Shown here: piece by piece, positions 26,415 to 38,367 of the stretch | How the letters are laid out: the number at the start of each line of letters is the position of its first letter | Numbering within the stretch: the stretch's first letter is position 1 | Origin: Amnibacterium sp. CER49 | GTDB taxonomy: Bacteria > Actinomycetota > Actinomycetes > Actinomycetales > Microbacteriaceae | DNA length: 64,000 bases | Reading direction: 5' to 3' | NCBI RefSeq assembly: GCF_029846255.1 | Contig: NZ_JARVWQ010000002.1 | Coordinates: forward strand, 372,001 to 436,000 | Program-made: the position numbers and the translations under genes | The notes under the pieces: model-generated | The model's database searches: none | What the model was told of the DNA's origin: nothing | Seen by the model: the letters and a program-made list of their open reading frames with translations, nothing else

Positions 26415-27710
26415 GTGACCGACGCGCTGAGCCCGACCGTCCGCTTCGCCCGCGACCTCATCCGCTTCCCGAGCGTGAACTGGGGGAACGGCCGCAGCGA
26501 CGGCGAGGCCGAGGCGGCGGCCTACGTCGAGGCCGAGCTGCAGCGCCTCGGGCTCTCGCCGCAGGTGTTCGAGTCCGAGCCCGGCCGCGCGAGCGTCGTC
26601 GCCCGGGTGCCGGGGGAGCGGCCGGGGCCGGCACTCGTCGTGCACGGGCACCTCGACGTGGTCCCGGCTGACGCGGCGAACTGGACGGTCGACCCGTTCG
26701 GCGGCGAGATCCGCGACGGCCTGCTCTGGGGCCGCGGCGCCGTCGACATGAAGGACATGGACGCGATGATCCTCGCGTCGCTCGGCGAGATCCTTCGGCA
26801 GGGCAGGCACCCCGCGCGCGACCTCGTCGTCGCGTTCTTCGCCGACGAGGAGGCGGGCGGCCTGCTCGGTGCGCACTGGCTCGTCGAGCACCACCCCGAG
26901 CTCTTCGCGGGCGCCACGGAGGCGATCAGCGAGGTCGGCGGCTACTCCGTCGACCTGCACGGCAAGCGCGCCTACCTGCTGCAGACGGGGGAGAAGGCGC
27001 TCGTCTGGGCGCGCCTCACCGCCCGGGGCCCCGCGGCGCACGGCTCCCGGCTCATCCGCGACAACGCGATCACCCGGCTCGCCGAGGCGGTCGCCGCGGT
27101 GGGGCGGAAGGACTGGCCGATCCGGCTCACCGACACGACCCGGGCCCTCGTCGACGAGCTCGGCCGGCTGCTCGACGTCGACCCGAAGGCGGCCGGTCCC
27201 GACGCGGTCGTGCTCGAGTCCGGCACGGCGTCGGGCTTCATCCTCGCGACCCTGCGCACCACCACGAACCCGACCGTGCTCGAGGCGGGGTACAAGCACA
27301 ACGTGATCCCCGACACGGCGACCGCGCTCGTCGACATCCGCACCCTGCCGGGCGAGGAGGAGCAGGTGCTCGCCGAGCTGCGCGAGCTCGTCGGCGACGA
27401 CATCGAGGTCGACGTCGTGCGCACCGACATCGGCCTCGAGAACCCCTTCTCTGGCCCGCTCGTCGACCGGATCGTCGAGCTGCTCGACCGCCACGACCCG
27501 GGCGCGCCCGTGCTGCCCTACCTCATGTCCGGCGGCACGGACAACAAGTCGCTCGCGCGGCTCGGCATCACCGGCTACGGCTTCGCACCGCTGCAGCTGC
27601 CCGCCGACCTCGACTTCCCGGCGATGTTCCACGGCGTCGACGAGCGCATCCCGCTCGCGGCACTCGACTTCGGCACGAGGGTGCTAACGGACCTGCTGCT
27701 CGAGTACTGA
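26415..27710 (+). CDS. M20/M25 family metallopeptidase (dipeptidase-type)
   Basis: A 431-residue di-zinc peptidase. Metal and catalytic motifs are VVHGHLDVVP (residues about 76-85), WGRGAVDMKDM, FFADEEAGG with the general-base Glu, and the late His region near LSG/MFHG. The central dimerisation domain has RGPAAHGSRL. The family cleaves dipeptides or deacylates amino acids, and the exact substrate is not evident. The GTG start is 6 nt from TAGCGT, with no ribosome site, suggesting a leaderless message. Confidence 0.92.
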   Translation: MTDALSPTVRFARDLIRFPSVNWGNGRSDGEAEAAAYVEAELQRLGLSPQVFESEPGRASVVARVPGERPGPALVVHGHLDVVPADAANWTVDPFGGEIRDGLLWGRGAVDMKDMDAMILASLGEILRQGRHPARDLVVAFFADEEAGGLLGAHWLVEHHPELFAGATEAISEVGGYSVDLHGKRAYLLQTGEKALVWARLTARGPAAHGSRLIRDNAITRLAEAVAAVGRKDWPIRLTDTTRALVDELGRLLDVDPKAAGPDAVVLESGTASGFILATLRTTTNPTVLEAGYKHNVIPDTATALVDIRTLPGEEEQVLAELRELVGDDIEVDVVRTDIGLENPFSGPLVDRIVELLDRHDPGAPVLPYLMSGGTDNKSLARLGITGYGFAPLQLPADLDFPAMFHGVDERIPLAALDFGTRVLTDLLLEY

Positions 27711-27731
27711 TGCGCGCGTAGGGTGCCGCCC

Positions 27732-28730
27732 ATGAGCGTCACCGAGCGGAACCCGGACCTCGTCGAGGGCGGCCCCGCGGACGTCCTCGGGCTCGGAGCA
27801 CCGGGGGCGCCGGAGCTGCTGCTGCCGCGAGAGGTGCCGCTCGGCGGCCCGCGTGCGATGCCGGTGCGACGCACGCTGCCGCAGCGCCGCCGCTCGCTGA
27901 TCGGCGCCTGGTGCTTCCTCGATCACTACGGCCCGACCGACACGGCCGGGAGCGGCGGCATGCGGGTGCCCGGCCATCCGCACATCGGCCTGCAGACCGT
28001 GACCTGGCTCTTCGCGGGCGAGGTCGAGCACCGCGACACCACCGGCGCCTCGATCGTGGTCCGGCCCGGCGAGGTGAACCTCATGACCGCCGGCGCCGGC
28101 GTCGCGCACTCCGAGTACTCGACGGGGGCGGGGACGATCGTGCACGGCGCGCAGCTGTGGGTCGCGCTGCCCGACGGCGCCCGCACCGGCGAGCGCCGCT
28201 TCGAGCACTTCGTGCCCGAGCCGCGGGAGATCGACGGGGCGCGGGTGCGGGTGTTCCTGGGGGAGTGGCTCGGCCTGCGCGCCGACCCGGCCGTCTTCAC
28301 CGCCCTGTTCGGCGCGGAGGTGCTGCTGCCGCCCGGCGCGGTCTGGCGCGCGCCGCTCGACCCCGCGTTCGAGACGGGCGTGCTCGTCGACCGCGGATCG
28401 GTCACGAGCGAGGGCGCCGAGGTCGCGCCGTCGCAGCTGCTCGCGCTGCCGGCCGGGCGGGATGCGCTGGTGCTCGAGGCGGGCGCGGAGGGCGCGCGCG
28501 TGCTCGTGCTCGGCGGCGAGCCGTTCGAGGCGCCCGTCGTCATGTGGTGGAACTTCGTCGGCCGCGACCACGACGAGATCGTCGCCGCCCGCGACGACTG
28601 GCAGCGGCAGGTCGCCGAGCACCGCGCCACGGGCACCGCCGACGGCCGGTTCGGCCCGCATCCGGGCGGCTGGGACGACGTGCTGCCGGCGCCCGAGCTG
28701 CCGACGGTGCGCCTGAAGCCGCGCGCCTGA
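27732..28730 (+). CDS. Pirin family protein
   Basis: A 332-residue bicupin. The pirin N-terminal cupin is shown by RSLIGAWCFLDHYGP, the metal-binding PHPHIGLQTVTW (written GHPHIGLQT here), EHRDTTGASIVVRPGEVNLMTAG and HSEYS. The C-terminal pirin domain follows (RVFLGEWLG). Bacterial pirins are iron-dependent, and some degrade quercetin; the native role here is unknown. A TAGGGT hexamer ends 7 nt before the ATG at 27732, so it is probably leaderless. Confidence 0.92.
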   Translation: MSVTERNPDLVEGGPADVLGLGAPGAPELLLPREVPLGGPRAMPVRRTLPQRRRSLIGAWCFLDHYGPTDTAGSGGMRVPGHPHIGLQTVTWLFAGEVEHRDTTGASIVVRPGEVNLMTAGAGVAHSEYSTGAGTIVHGAQLWVALPDGARTGERRFEHFVPEPREIDGARVRVFLGEWLGLRADPAVFTALFGAEVLLPPGAVWRAPLDPAFETGVLVDRGSVTSEGAEVAPSQLLALPAGRDALVLEAGAEGARVLVLGGEPFEAPVVMWWNFVGRDHDEIVAARDDWQRQVAEHRATGTADGRFGPHPGGWDDVLPAPELPTVRLKPRA

Positions 28731-28808
28731 CGTCCGGCGTCACGCCGGGGCGACGCCGGCGCTCCGCTTCAGTAGCCTCGCCGCGACGAGGAAGCGGGAG
28801 GACGTGCT

Positions 28809-30035
28809 GTGCGCGGAAGCGACGAGAGGATCCTGACCACCCACGCCGGCAGCCTGCCGCGCACGAAGAGCCTGATCGCGGCGAACCGGGCGAAGCGGGA
28901 GGGCGCGGCCGAGGGCTACGACGAGCTGCTGACCGGCGCGGTCACCGACGTCGTCGCGGCGGAGCGGAGCGCCGGGATCGACGTGCCGAACGACGGCGAG
29001 TACGGCAAGGCGATGTCGACCGACATCGACTACGGGGCCTGGTGGTCCTACTCCTTCTCGCGGCTCGGTGGCCTCGAGCTGCTGCCGTCCGGCGGCGAGG
29101 GCGACCCGTTCGCCGGGCCGCCGCGCCGCTCGAGCCCCGGCCACGTGCGGCTGACGACGTTCCCCGACCGGCGCGACTGGGTGCGGTTCGCCGAGGCCTA
29201 CCAGGACCCGAGGAGCGGTATCGCGCTCGGCGAGTCCGCCCCGCAGTTCCCCACCTGTACCGGGCCCCTCACCTACACGGGCCACGACCGGGTCGCGACC
29301 GACATCGCGAACCTCAAGGCCGCGCTCGCGGCGACCGGCACCGAGGAGGGCTTCCTCACGAGCCTCTCGCCCGGCAGCTGCTCCCGCATCGGCAACAGCC
29401 ACTACGCGACGGAGGAGGACTTCATCTGGGCGTGCGCCGACGCGATGCGCGAGGAGTACGTCGCGATCCTCGACGCGGGCCTCGTGCTGCAGATCGACGA
29501 CCCGTCGATCGCCGAGAACTGGGACCAGATCAGCCCCGAGCCGTCCGTCGAGGACTACGTCGCCTTCACCCGCATCCGCGTCGAGGCGCTGAACCACGCC
29601 CTCCGCGGGCTGCCGCAGGACCGCATCCGCTTCCACCTCTGCTGGGGCAGCTGGCACGGCCCGCACACCACCGACATCGAGTTCAAGGACATCGTCTCGA
29701 CCATGCTCGAGATCGACGCGGGCGCCTACTCGTTCGAGGCGGCGAACGCGCGCCACGAGCACGAGTGGCGCATCTGGGAGGACGTGGCGCTGCCCGACGG
29801 CAAGCTGATCCTGCCCGGGGTCGTCGGCCATGCCACGAACGTGGTCGAGCACCCGGAGCTCGTCGCCGACCGCATCGAGCGCTTCGCGCGGCTCGTCGGC
29901 CGCGAGCGGGTGCTCGGCTCGACCGACTGCGGCCTCGGCGGACGCATCCACCCGCAGATCGCGTGGGCGAAGCTCGAGTCGCTCGCGAAGGGCGCGGCCC
30001 TCGCCACCGACCGCCTCTGGCGCACGGCGGCCTGA
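28809..30035 (+). CDS. Cobalamin-independent methionine synthase (MetE C-terminal)-like protein
   Basis: A 408-residue single-domain protein of the MetE C-terminal/UROD superfamily. It shows the N-terminal TTHAGSLPR motif, ligand candidates RFHLCWGSWHG (His and Cys) and TDCGLGG (Cys), which bind the catalytic zinc that activates a thiol. Full MetE is about 750 residues, so this is the short stand-alone form, whose methyl or alkyl donor is unknown. The GTG at 28809 has GGGAGG about 9 nt upstream. The gene is alone, with a 66-bp palindrome after its stop. Confidence 0.87.
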   Translation: MRGSDERILTTHAGSLPRTKSLIAANRAKREGAAEGYDELLTGAVTDVVAAERSAGIDVPNDGEYGKAMSTDIDYGAWWSYSFSRLGGLELLPSGGEGDPFAGPPRRSSPGHVRLTTFPDRRDWVRFAEAYQDPRSGIALGESAPQFPTCTGPLTYTGHDRVATDIANLKAALAATGTEEGFLTSLSPGSCSRIGNSHYATEEDFIWACADAMREEYVAILDAGLVLQIDDPSIAENWDQISPEPSVEDYVAFTRIRVEALNHALRGLPQDRIRFHLCWGSWHGPHTTDIEFKDIVSTMLEIDAGAYSFEAANARHEHEWRIWEDVALPDGKLILPGVVGHATNVVEHPELVADRIERFARLVGRERVLGSTDCGLGGRIHPQIAWAKLESLAKGAALATDRLWRTAA

Positions 30036-32804
<2,769 letters not shown>

Positions 32805-32962
32805 CGGAGGCCCGTCCTCCTGCGGGCCCGCCGTCCCCGTCCCCGTTCCCGGGCCCCGACTTCTGGGGCGAGCGCTCGGAGCGTCCGCGTTGCAGCCTGG
32901 TCCGGAACCGTTCGGGCATCGCCCTGCCGCGGGCGCGGACCGCCGAGAACAGGAGCCCAGCG

Positions 32963-34207
32963 ATGCGGAGCACGGCAGCGCCGCGGCAGCGGTCCCGCGC
33001 GCTGCTCGTCTGCGCCGTCCGCGCCGCCGCGGTCTGCGCGCTGCTGGTCGGGCAGACCGCCTGCACCGCGACCACCGCGACCACCGCGGCAGGCTCCCCG
33101 CCGGCGTCATCCGCCCGGAGCCGGCCGCCCAGTGCGACGGCGGGTCCGGCGTCCTCGCCTCCCGTCGCCGTCCCGACTCTGGCGCCGTCCGCGCCGCTCC
33201 GAGCCCTCGGGGACCGGGTGGGGCTCCGTATCGGCACGGCCGTCACCGCGCCCGAGCTCGCCGACGGCGCGTACCGCTCCCTGATCGCTGCCGAGTTCTC
33301 GGCCGTGACGCCCGAGAACCAGATGAAGTGGAAGCGCCTCGAGCCCGTACGCGGTGCGGTCGACTGGCGTGACGCGGACGCCGTCGTCGACTTCGCCGCG
33401 GCGCACGGCGAGCTCGTCCGCGGTCACACCCTGGTCTGGCACCGGAGCCTTCCGGCCTGGCTGCTCACGGGGGTGGACACCGGCAGCATCTCCCGGATCG
33501 AGCTGCGGCGCGTCCTCAAGCAGCACATCCAGGACGAGGTCGCGCACTTCAGGGGCCGCATCTGGCAGTGGGACGTCGTGAACGAGGTGTTCTCCGATCC
33601 CGGCCTCCTCGGCGCGTCCGCCCCGAGCCGGTTCTGGGTCGACCATCTCGGCTCGGGCGTCCTCGCCGACGCGTTCCGCTGGGCGCACGAGGCCGACCCG
33701 AAGGCGCTCCTCTTCTACAACGACTACGGCATCGAGGGGATCGGCACGAAGAGCACCGCGGTCCTCGCCTGGGCGACGCGGCTGAAGGCGCAAGGAGTGC
33801 CGATCGACGGCGTCGGCTTCCAGGCGCACCTCGACGCGGGCCGACCGGTCCCGGAGGACGTCACCGCCAACCTGCGCCGGTTCGCCGACGCCGGGTTCCG
33901 CGTCGCGATCACCGAGGCGGACGTGCGCACGCGGACCGGGCCCGGAGCGGTGAACACCCCGGTGGGGTCCCGGGCCGTCGTGGAGCAGGGGGCGGTGTGG
34001 CGACGGCTCGCCGAGTCCTGCCTCGCCGTCCGCGCCTGCATCTCGTTCACCACCTGGGGCGTCTCCGACGACCGGTCGTGGGTGCCGTGGACCTACACCG
34101 CGCCGCAGCAGGGCGCGGCGCTGCTCTGGGACGGGCACCTGCGCCGCAAGCCGCAGGCCGCGCAGCTCGCCGACGCGCTCGCCACCGGCACGGGTGCGCG
34201 ACGCTAG
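32963..34207 (+). CDS. Secreted GH10 endo-1,4-beta-xylanase
   Basis: A 414-residue exported glycoside hydrolase family 10 enzyme. Residues 1-35 are a signal peptide ending near GQTACTAT (possible lipoprotein, though the -3 residue is weak), followed by a Ser/Pro/Ala linker to about 75. The catalytic domain has TPENQMKWKRLEP, HTLVWHRSLPAWL, the acid/base Glu in WDVVNEVFSD (about 206) and the nucleophile in ITEADVRT (about 318). SFTTWGVSDDRSW closes the barrel. No carbohydrate-binding module is present. AGGAG precedes the ATG. No other xylan genes are nearby. Confidence 0.93.
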   Translation: MRSTAAPRQRSRALLVCAVRAAAVCALLVGQTACTATTATTAAGSPPASSARSRPPSATAGPASSPPVAVPTLAPSAPLRALGDRVGLRIGTAVTAPELADGAYRSLIAAEFSAVTPENQMKWKRLEPVRGAVDWRDADAVVDFAAAHGELVRGHTLVWHRSLPAWLLTGVDTGSISRIELRRVLKQHIQDEVAHFRGRIWQWDVVNEVFSDPGLLGASAPSRFWVDHLGSGVLADAFRWAHEADPKALLFYNDYGIEGIGTKSTAVLAWATRLKAQGVPIDGVGFQAHLDAGRPVPEDVTANLRRFADAGFRVAITEADVRTRTGPGAVNTPVGSRAVVEQGAVWRRLAESCLAVRACISFTTWGVSDDRSWVPWTYTAPQQGAALLWDGHLRRKPQAAQLADALATGTGARR

Positions 34208-34245
34208 CGGTGGGTCCGTTCCGTCGATCTGGCAGGATGCTGGGC

Positions 34246-35229
34246 GTGCTCCGCCTCCCCGTGCTCCGGCTCGCCGCGTCCCTCGCGACGGCCGTCGTCC
34301 TCGCCACCGGTCTCGCCGGCTGCGCGGCGGGGGCGGGCGCGAGCGGCTGCACGCCGCAGGCGACGTCGGGATCGGGCTCCGACTCCGTGATCGCGAGCGG
34401 CCCCTTCGGCACGGCGCCGGCGGTGCGGTTCGCCACGCCGCTCGACGTCTCGACGACCCAGGTGACCACGCTGCGGCCCGGTTCCGGCGCACCCGTCGTG
34501 CCGAACCAGGAGCTCCTCGCCGACGTCACGATCCTCGACGGCACGACCGGCAGGGTCGTCACGAAGACCGACTACTCCGGCAAGGTCGACGCGAGCGGCT
34601 CGACGGGGCCCGCCACCATCGTCGTGAACAGCACCCTGCCCTCCGCGGGGCTGCGCAAGGCGCTCGTCTGCGCCCAGCAGGGCGAGCGTCTCGCCGCGGT
34701 GCTGCCGCCGAAGGAGGGCTTCGCGGCCGGCGCCCTCGGCACGAGCGTGAGGCCGACCGACTCCCTCGTCGTCGTGGTCGACGTGCGCCGCACCTACCTG
34801 CCCCGCGCGAACGGGGTGAACCAGGTGATGGGCAGCGGGCTGCCGGCCGTCGTGCTCGGCCCGGACGGTCGCCCCGGGATCACCGTGCCCCCGAGCGACC
34901 CGCCGAAGCAGCTCGTCGTCGCCGACCTGAAGAAGGGCTCCGGCGCGGTGATCCGCAAGGGCGACACCGCCGTCGTCCACTACACGGGTGTGCTCTGGAA
35001 GGGCGGCACGGTCTTCGACTCGAGCTGGCAGAAGGGCGCCCCCGCCGCGCTGCCCGTGAAGAACGGCAGCCTCGTCAAGGGTTTCGTCACCGCCCTCGAG
35101 GGCCAGCGGGTCGGATCGCAGGTGATCGCGATCCTGCCGCCGGGCGAGGCGTACGGGGCGCAGGGCAGCGGCGCGGTGCCGGGGGGCGCGACGCTCGTGT
35201 TCGTCGTCGACATCCTCGGCAAGGTCTGA
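34246..35229 (+). CDS. FKBP-type peptidyl-prolyl isomerase lipoprotein
   Basis: A 327-residue extracytoplasmic folding factor. The N-terminus is a lipoprotein signal with lipobox LAGC. A first FKBP-like module (about residues 80-190, VVPNQELLADVTIL to VVVDVRRTYL) appears degenerate. The second at about 235-327 is good: VVHYTGVLWKGGTVFDSSW, VKGFVTALEGQRVGSQVIAILPP, YGAQGSG and FVVDILG. The GTG at 34246 is preferred because CAGGAT ends 7 nt upstream (leaderless type); an ATG at 34237 overlaps that hexamer. It directly precedes pafB. Confidence 0.88.
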   Translation: MLRLPVLRLAASLATAVVLATGLAGCAAGAGASGCTPQATSGSGSDSVIASGPFGTAPAVRFATPLDVSTTQVTTLRPGSGAPVVPNQELLADVTILDGTTGRVVTKTDYSGKVDASGSTGPATIVVNSTLPSAGLRKALVCAQQGERLAAVLPPKEGFAAGALGTSVRPTDSLVVVVDVRRTYLPRANGVNQVMGSGLPAVVLGPDGRPGITVPPSDPPKQLVVADLKKGSGAVIRKGDTAVVHYTGVLWKGGTVFDSSWQKGAPAALPVKNGSLVKGFVTALEGQRVGSQVIAILPPGEAYGAQGSGAVPGGATLVFVVDILGKV

Positions 35230-35240
35230 GCGGCAGCCAG

Positions 35241-36215
35241 GTGGCGGCGATCCCGAACGAGGAGCGCCTGTTCAGCCTGGTGCTCGCGCTGCTCGCGACC
35301 GAGACCGGACTGACCAAGGCCGACGTCCTCTCCAGCGTGCAGGGGTACCGGCAGCGGTACCGCCCCGGCGGCGACAACGCGAGCCTCGAGCGGCAGTTCG
35401 AGCGCGACAAGGAGGACGTCCGCGAGCTCGGCGTGCCGCTCGAGTCGATCGAGCTGCCCGCCGACCAGGGCGCGGCGCAGTACACGCGGTACCGGATCCC
35501 GAAGGGCGCCTACGACCTGCCGGCCGACGTCGCCTTCACGCCCGACGAGGTGGCGCTGCTGAACCTCGCGGCGCTCGCGTGGCGCGAGGGCTCGCTGTCG
35601 GGGGAGTCGCGGCGTGCGCTGCTCAAGCTGCGCTCGCTCGGCGTCGACGTGCAGGAGCCGCTGCTCGGCTACGCCCCGCGCATCCGCGCCCGCGACACCG
35701 CCTTCGGGCCCCTCTCGACCGCGATCGAGCGGCACCGCGTCGTCCGGTTCTCCTACCTGAAGCCCGGCGACACCCGCGCCCGGGTCCGCACGCTGTCCCC
35801 GCTCGCGCTCGTGCAGTTCGGCGGGCGCTGGCACGTCTGGGGCCTCGAGGAGCGCAGCGGCGCCGAGCGCACCTTCCTGCTCTCGCGGATCGTGGGCACC
35901 GTCGAGGAGACGGGCGCCTCGTTCGAGCCGCCGGAGGGCGACGCGTCCGCGGCGGCCCTCGGCTCGCTCCGCGAGGTGGCGCAGCGCAACGTCGCGGTGC
36001 TCGAGGTGCAGCAGGACTCCGACGCCGCCTCACGGCTCGGCAGCCGTGGCGAGGTCCGCGGCGACGGCACGGTGGCGCTCCACTACGCCGACCTGCACCT
36101 GCTCGCCGACGAGATCGCGTCGTACGGGCCGGAGGTGCGGGTGCTCGAGCCCGGGGAGCTCGCGGACGCGGTGCTCGAGCGGCTCACCGCGGTCGCGGAG
36201 GCCCACCGTGGCTGA
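35241..36215 (+). CDS. pafB: WYL-domain regulator PafB
   Basis: A 324-residue transcriptional regulator. An N-terminal helix-turn-helix region (NEERLFSLVLALLATETGLTKADV) precedes a WYL domain (about 165-250, with RFSYLKPGD and LVQFGGRWHVWGLE) and a C-terminal WCX-like region. In mycobacteria PafB and PafC together activate the RecA-independent DNA-damage response. Linkage to pafC, tatA, tatC and helY confirms the assignment. GTG at 35241 lies 11 nt after the FKBP gene. Confidence 0.92.
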   Translation: MAAIPNEERLFSLVLALLATETGLTKADVLSSVQGYRQRYRPGGDNASLERQFERDKEDVRELGVPLESIELPADQGAAQYTRYRIPKGAYDLPADVAFTPDEVALLNLAALAWREGSLSGESRRALLKLRSLGVDVQEPLLGYAPRIRARDTAFGPLSTAIERHRVVRFSYLKPGDTRARVRTLSPLALVQFGGRWHVWGLEERSGAERTFLLSRIVGTVEETGASFEPPEGDASAAALGSLREVAQRNVAVLEVQQDSDAASRLGSRGEVRGDGTVALHYADLHLLADEIASYGPEVRVLEPGELADAVLERLTAVAEAHRG

Positions 36216-37233
36216 GGCCCAGCAGCCGCTCCGCGTGCAGGACCGCCTCGCGTTCCTGCTGACACTCGTTCCCTACCTCATCGACCGCGGTGGCCAGGGG
36301 GTCTCGGTCGCCGACGCCGCGGTGCACTTCGGCGTCTCCGAGCAGCGCGTCCGCGACGCCGTGACGCTCATCGCGATGTCCGGCGTGCCGGGGGAGAGCC
36401 GCCAGTACCAGCACGGCGACCTGTTCGACATCGACTGGGACCGCTTCGACGACCACGACGAGATCGCGATCACGCATCACGTCGCCATCGACGACGCCCC
36501 GCGGTTCTCGGCCCGCGAGGCCGCGGCGCTCATCGCGGGCCTGCAGTACCTCTCGGCGCTGCCCGAGAACGCCGACCGCGCGGCGATCGCCTCGCTCACC
36601 GCGAAGCTCACGCGCGCGGCCTCCGGCGCGCCGGCGCCGGTCGTAGTGGCCGGCGAGGCCGACGCGCGCCTCGGCGTGATCCGGGCGGCGATCGACGGCA
36701 ACCGGGTGCTGCGCTTCGACTACCTGAACGGCCGCGGCGAGCGCGAGGAGCGCAGCGTCGAGCCGCTCCGCGTCGAGAGCGTCGACGAGGTCTGGTACCT
36801 GCGGGCCTGGGACCGCTCCAGGGAGGCGCTGCGCACGTTCCGGCTCGACCGGATGCGCGGCGTCGCGGTCGACGAGAAGGCCCGCAGCCGCCGCCCCGCC
36901 GACATCCGCCTGCCCGACCGCATCTTCCAGCCGTCGAAGCAGGACCTCGCCGTCGTCATCGAGCTCGCCGAGCCCGCCGTGCCGCTGCTCGCCGACTACC
37001 TGCCCGACCGGCCGACGCTCACGAGGGCGAGCCGGCGGGGCTGGGTGCGCACGACGCTCCGCATCGCGCACCTGAACGGCCTGAAGCGGCTGGTCGCCTC
37101 GCATCCCGGGCTCGTGCAGGTCGTCGAGCCCACCGAGGCGCGTCGGGCGGTCGCCGAGTGGGCCGCCACCGGCGCGGCGCGCTACGGCACGCCGCCCGCC
37201 GGGGCACGCGACGCCCCGACGGATCCGGTTTAG
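36208..37233 (+). CDS. pafC: WYL-domain regulator PafC
   Basis: A 341-residue paralogue of PafB and its partner. It has an N-terminal winged-helix region (RVQDRLAFLLTLVPYLIDRG, SVADAAVHFGVSEQRVRDAV) and a WYL domain (NRVLRFDYLNGRGEREERSV, DEVWYLRAWD). GTG at 36208 overlaps the pafB stop by 8 nt, so the two are translated together at similar levels, as expected for a heterodimer. The stop codon TAG is also the first half of a TAGACT -10-like element for tatA. Confidence 0.93.
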   Translation: MAEAQQPLRVQDRLAFLLTLVPYLIDRGGQGVSVADAAVHFGVSEQRVRDAVTLIAMSGVPGESRQYQHGDLFDIDWDRFDDHDEIAITHHVAIDDAPRFSAREAAALIAGLQYLSALPENADRAAIASLTAKLTRAASGAPAPVVVAGEADARLGVIRAAIDGNRVLRFDYLNGRGEREERSVEPLRVESVDEVWYLRAWDRSREALRTFRLDRMRGVAVDEKARSRRPADIRLPDRIFQPSKQDLAVVIELAEPAVPLLADYLPDRPTLTRASRRGWVRTTLRIAHLNGLKRLVASHPGLVQVVEPTEARRAVAEWAATGAARYGTPPAGARDAPTDPV

Positions 37234-37285
37234 ACTCCCGGTTCAGGCGGCGCCATCGACGGGCCCGCCACCGAAGGAGCATCCG

Positions 37286-37552
37286 ATGGGGTTCTTTAGC
37301 GACCTGGGTTTCTGGAAGATCGTCATCATCGCCGTCGTGGTGCTGATCCTCTTCGGTGGCGCCTCGCGGCTGCCGATGTTCGCGAAGGGCCTGGGCCAGT
37401 CGGTGAAGGTCTTCCGCAAGGAGATGAAGGACGTCTCCGCCGACGTGCGTGAGGACCGCGCCGAGCGCGACCGCGACGCCGAGCCGGTCTACTCGTCCAC
37501 CGAGCCGCCGGCCGAGTCCGACCGCCGGACGCCGGGCTCGCGCCGGAGCTGA
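37286..37552 (+). CDS. tatA: Twin-arginine translocase subunit TatA
   Basis: An 88-residue membrane protein that forms the Tat export channel for folded proteins. It has a short N-terminal transmembrane helix (residues 10-24), the conserved Phe23-Gly24 hinge, an amphipathic helix (LPMFAKGLGQSVKVFRKEMK), and a polar acidic tail. GAAGGAG stands upstream of the ATG. A TAGACT hexamer at 37231 may give an extra promoter inside the pafBC operon. It is followed 5 nt later by tatC. The ABC binding protein at 52752 carries a possible Tat signal. Confidence 0.95.
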   Translation: MGFFSDLGFWKIVIIAVVVLILFGGASRLPMFAKGLGQSVKVFRKEMKDVSADVREDRAERDRDAEPVYSSTEPPAESDRRTPGSRRS

Positions 37553-37557
37553 GCGGC

Positions 37558-38331
37558 GTGGCGTCCTCGCCGCGCACCAAGAACACCGAGCGGCGGATGC
37601 CGCTGATCGAGCACCTGCTCGAGCTGCGTCGCCGCCTCGTCCGCGCCGTGCTCGGCGTGGTGGTCGGCGGCGTCGCCGGCTGGTTCCTCGCCGACCTCGT
37701 GCTCGCCGCGCTGCGTCACCCGCTGCTGGGGCGGCCGAACTCGCGCATCAACTTCACGGGCATCACGAGCGCGTTCGACGTGAAGTTCGAGATCGCGATC
37801 GTGCTCGGCATCGTGCTCTCGAGCCCGGTCTGGCTCTACCAGGTGTTCGCGTTCATCACGCCGGCGTTCACCCGGCAGGAGAAGAAGTACGTCTTCGGCT
37901 TCTTCTTCACGGCCGTGCCGCTGTTCTTCATCGGCTGCGCGGCGGGCTGGCTGCTCGTGCCGCACATCGTCGCGCTCATGACCGGCTTCGCCGGCACCCA
38001 GGACGCCACGCTCATCGATGCGAAGACCTACCTCGACTTCGTGCTGCGGCTCGTGCTCGTCATCGGTGTCGCCTTCGTGCTGCCGGTCTTCCTCGTGCTC
38101 CTCAACTTCATCGGGATCCTGCGCGGCAGCGCGATCCTCAAGGGCTGGCGGCTCGCCGTGCTCGCGACGGTCGTGTTCACGGCGCTCGCGACCCCGTCGG
38201 CCGACGTGATCTCGATGATGCTGCTCGCGGCCCCGCTCATCGCGCTCTACTTCGGCTCGGTCGGGGTGGCGCTGCTGCACGACCGCCGGGTCGACCGCCG
38301 CGCGCAGGCCGCGGTCACCGCGGCCCTGTAG
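37558..38331 (+). CDS. tatC: Twin-arginine translocase subunit TatC
   Basis: A 257-residue six-helix membrane protein, the signal-peptide receptor of the Tat system. Family motifs are MPLIEHLLELRRRL near the N-terminus (HLxELRxR), FKFEIAIVLGIVLSSPVWLYQ-type region, FITPAFTRQEKKY and the late LATPSADVISMMLLAAPL. GTG at 37558 follows the tatA stop by 5 nt. No tatB is adjacent, as is usual in actinobacteria. Confidence 0.95.
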   Translation: MASSPRTKNTERRMPLIEHLLELRRRLVRAVLGVVVGGVAGWFLADLVLAALRHPLLGRPNSRINFTGITSAFDVKFEIAIVLGIVLSSPVWLYQVFAFITPAFTRQEKKYVFGFFFTAVPLFFIGCAAGWLLVPHIVALMTGFAGTQDATLIDAKTYLDFVLRLVLVIGVAFVLPVFLVLLNFIGILRGSAILKGWRLAVLATVVFTALATPSADVISMMLLAAPLIALYFGSVGVALLHDRRVDRRAQAAVTAAL

Positions 38332-38367
38332 GAACGAGGGCGTGAACCCGACCTCCGGCGGTTCGCG

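Noticed and set aside
34237-34248. ATG at 34237 as the FKBP start
   Set aside because: It overlaps the CAGGAT promoter-like hexamer; GTG 34246 fits the leaderless spacing. It cannot be excluded.
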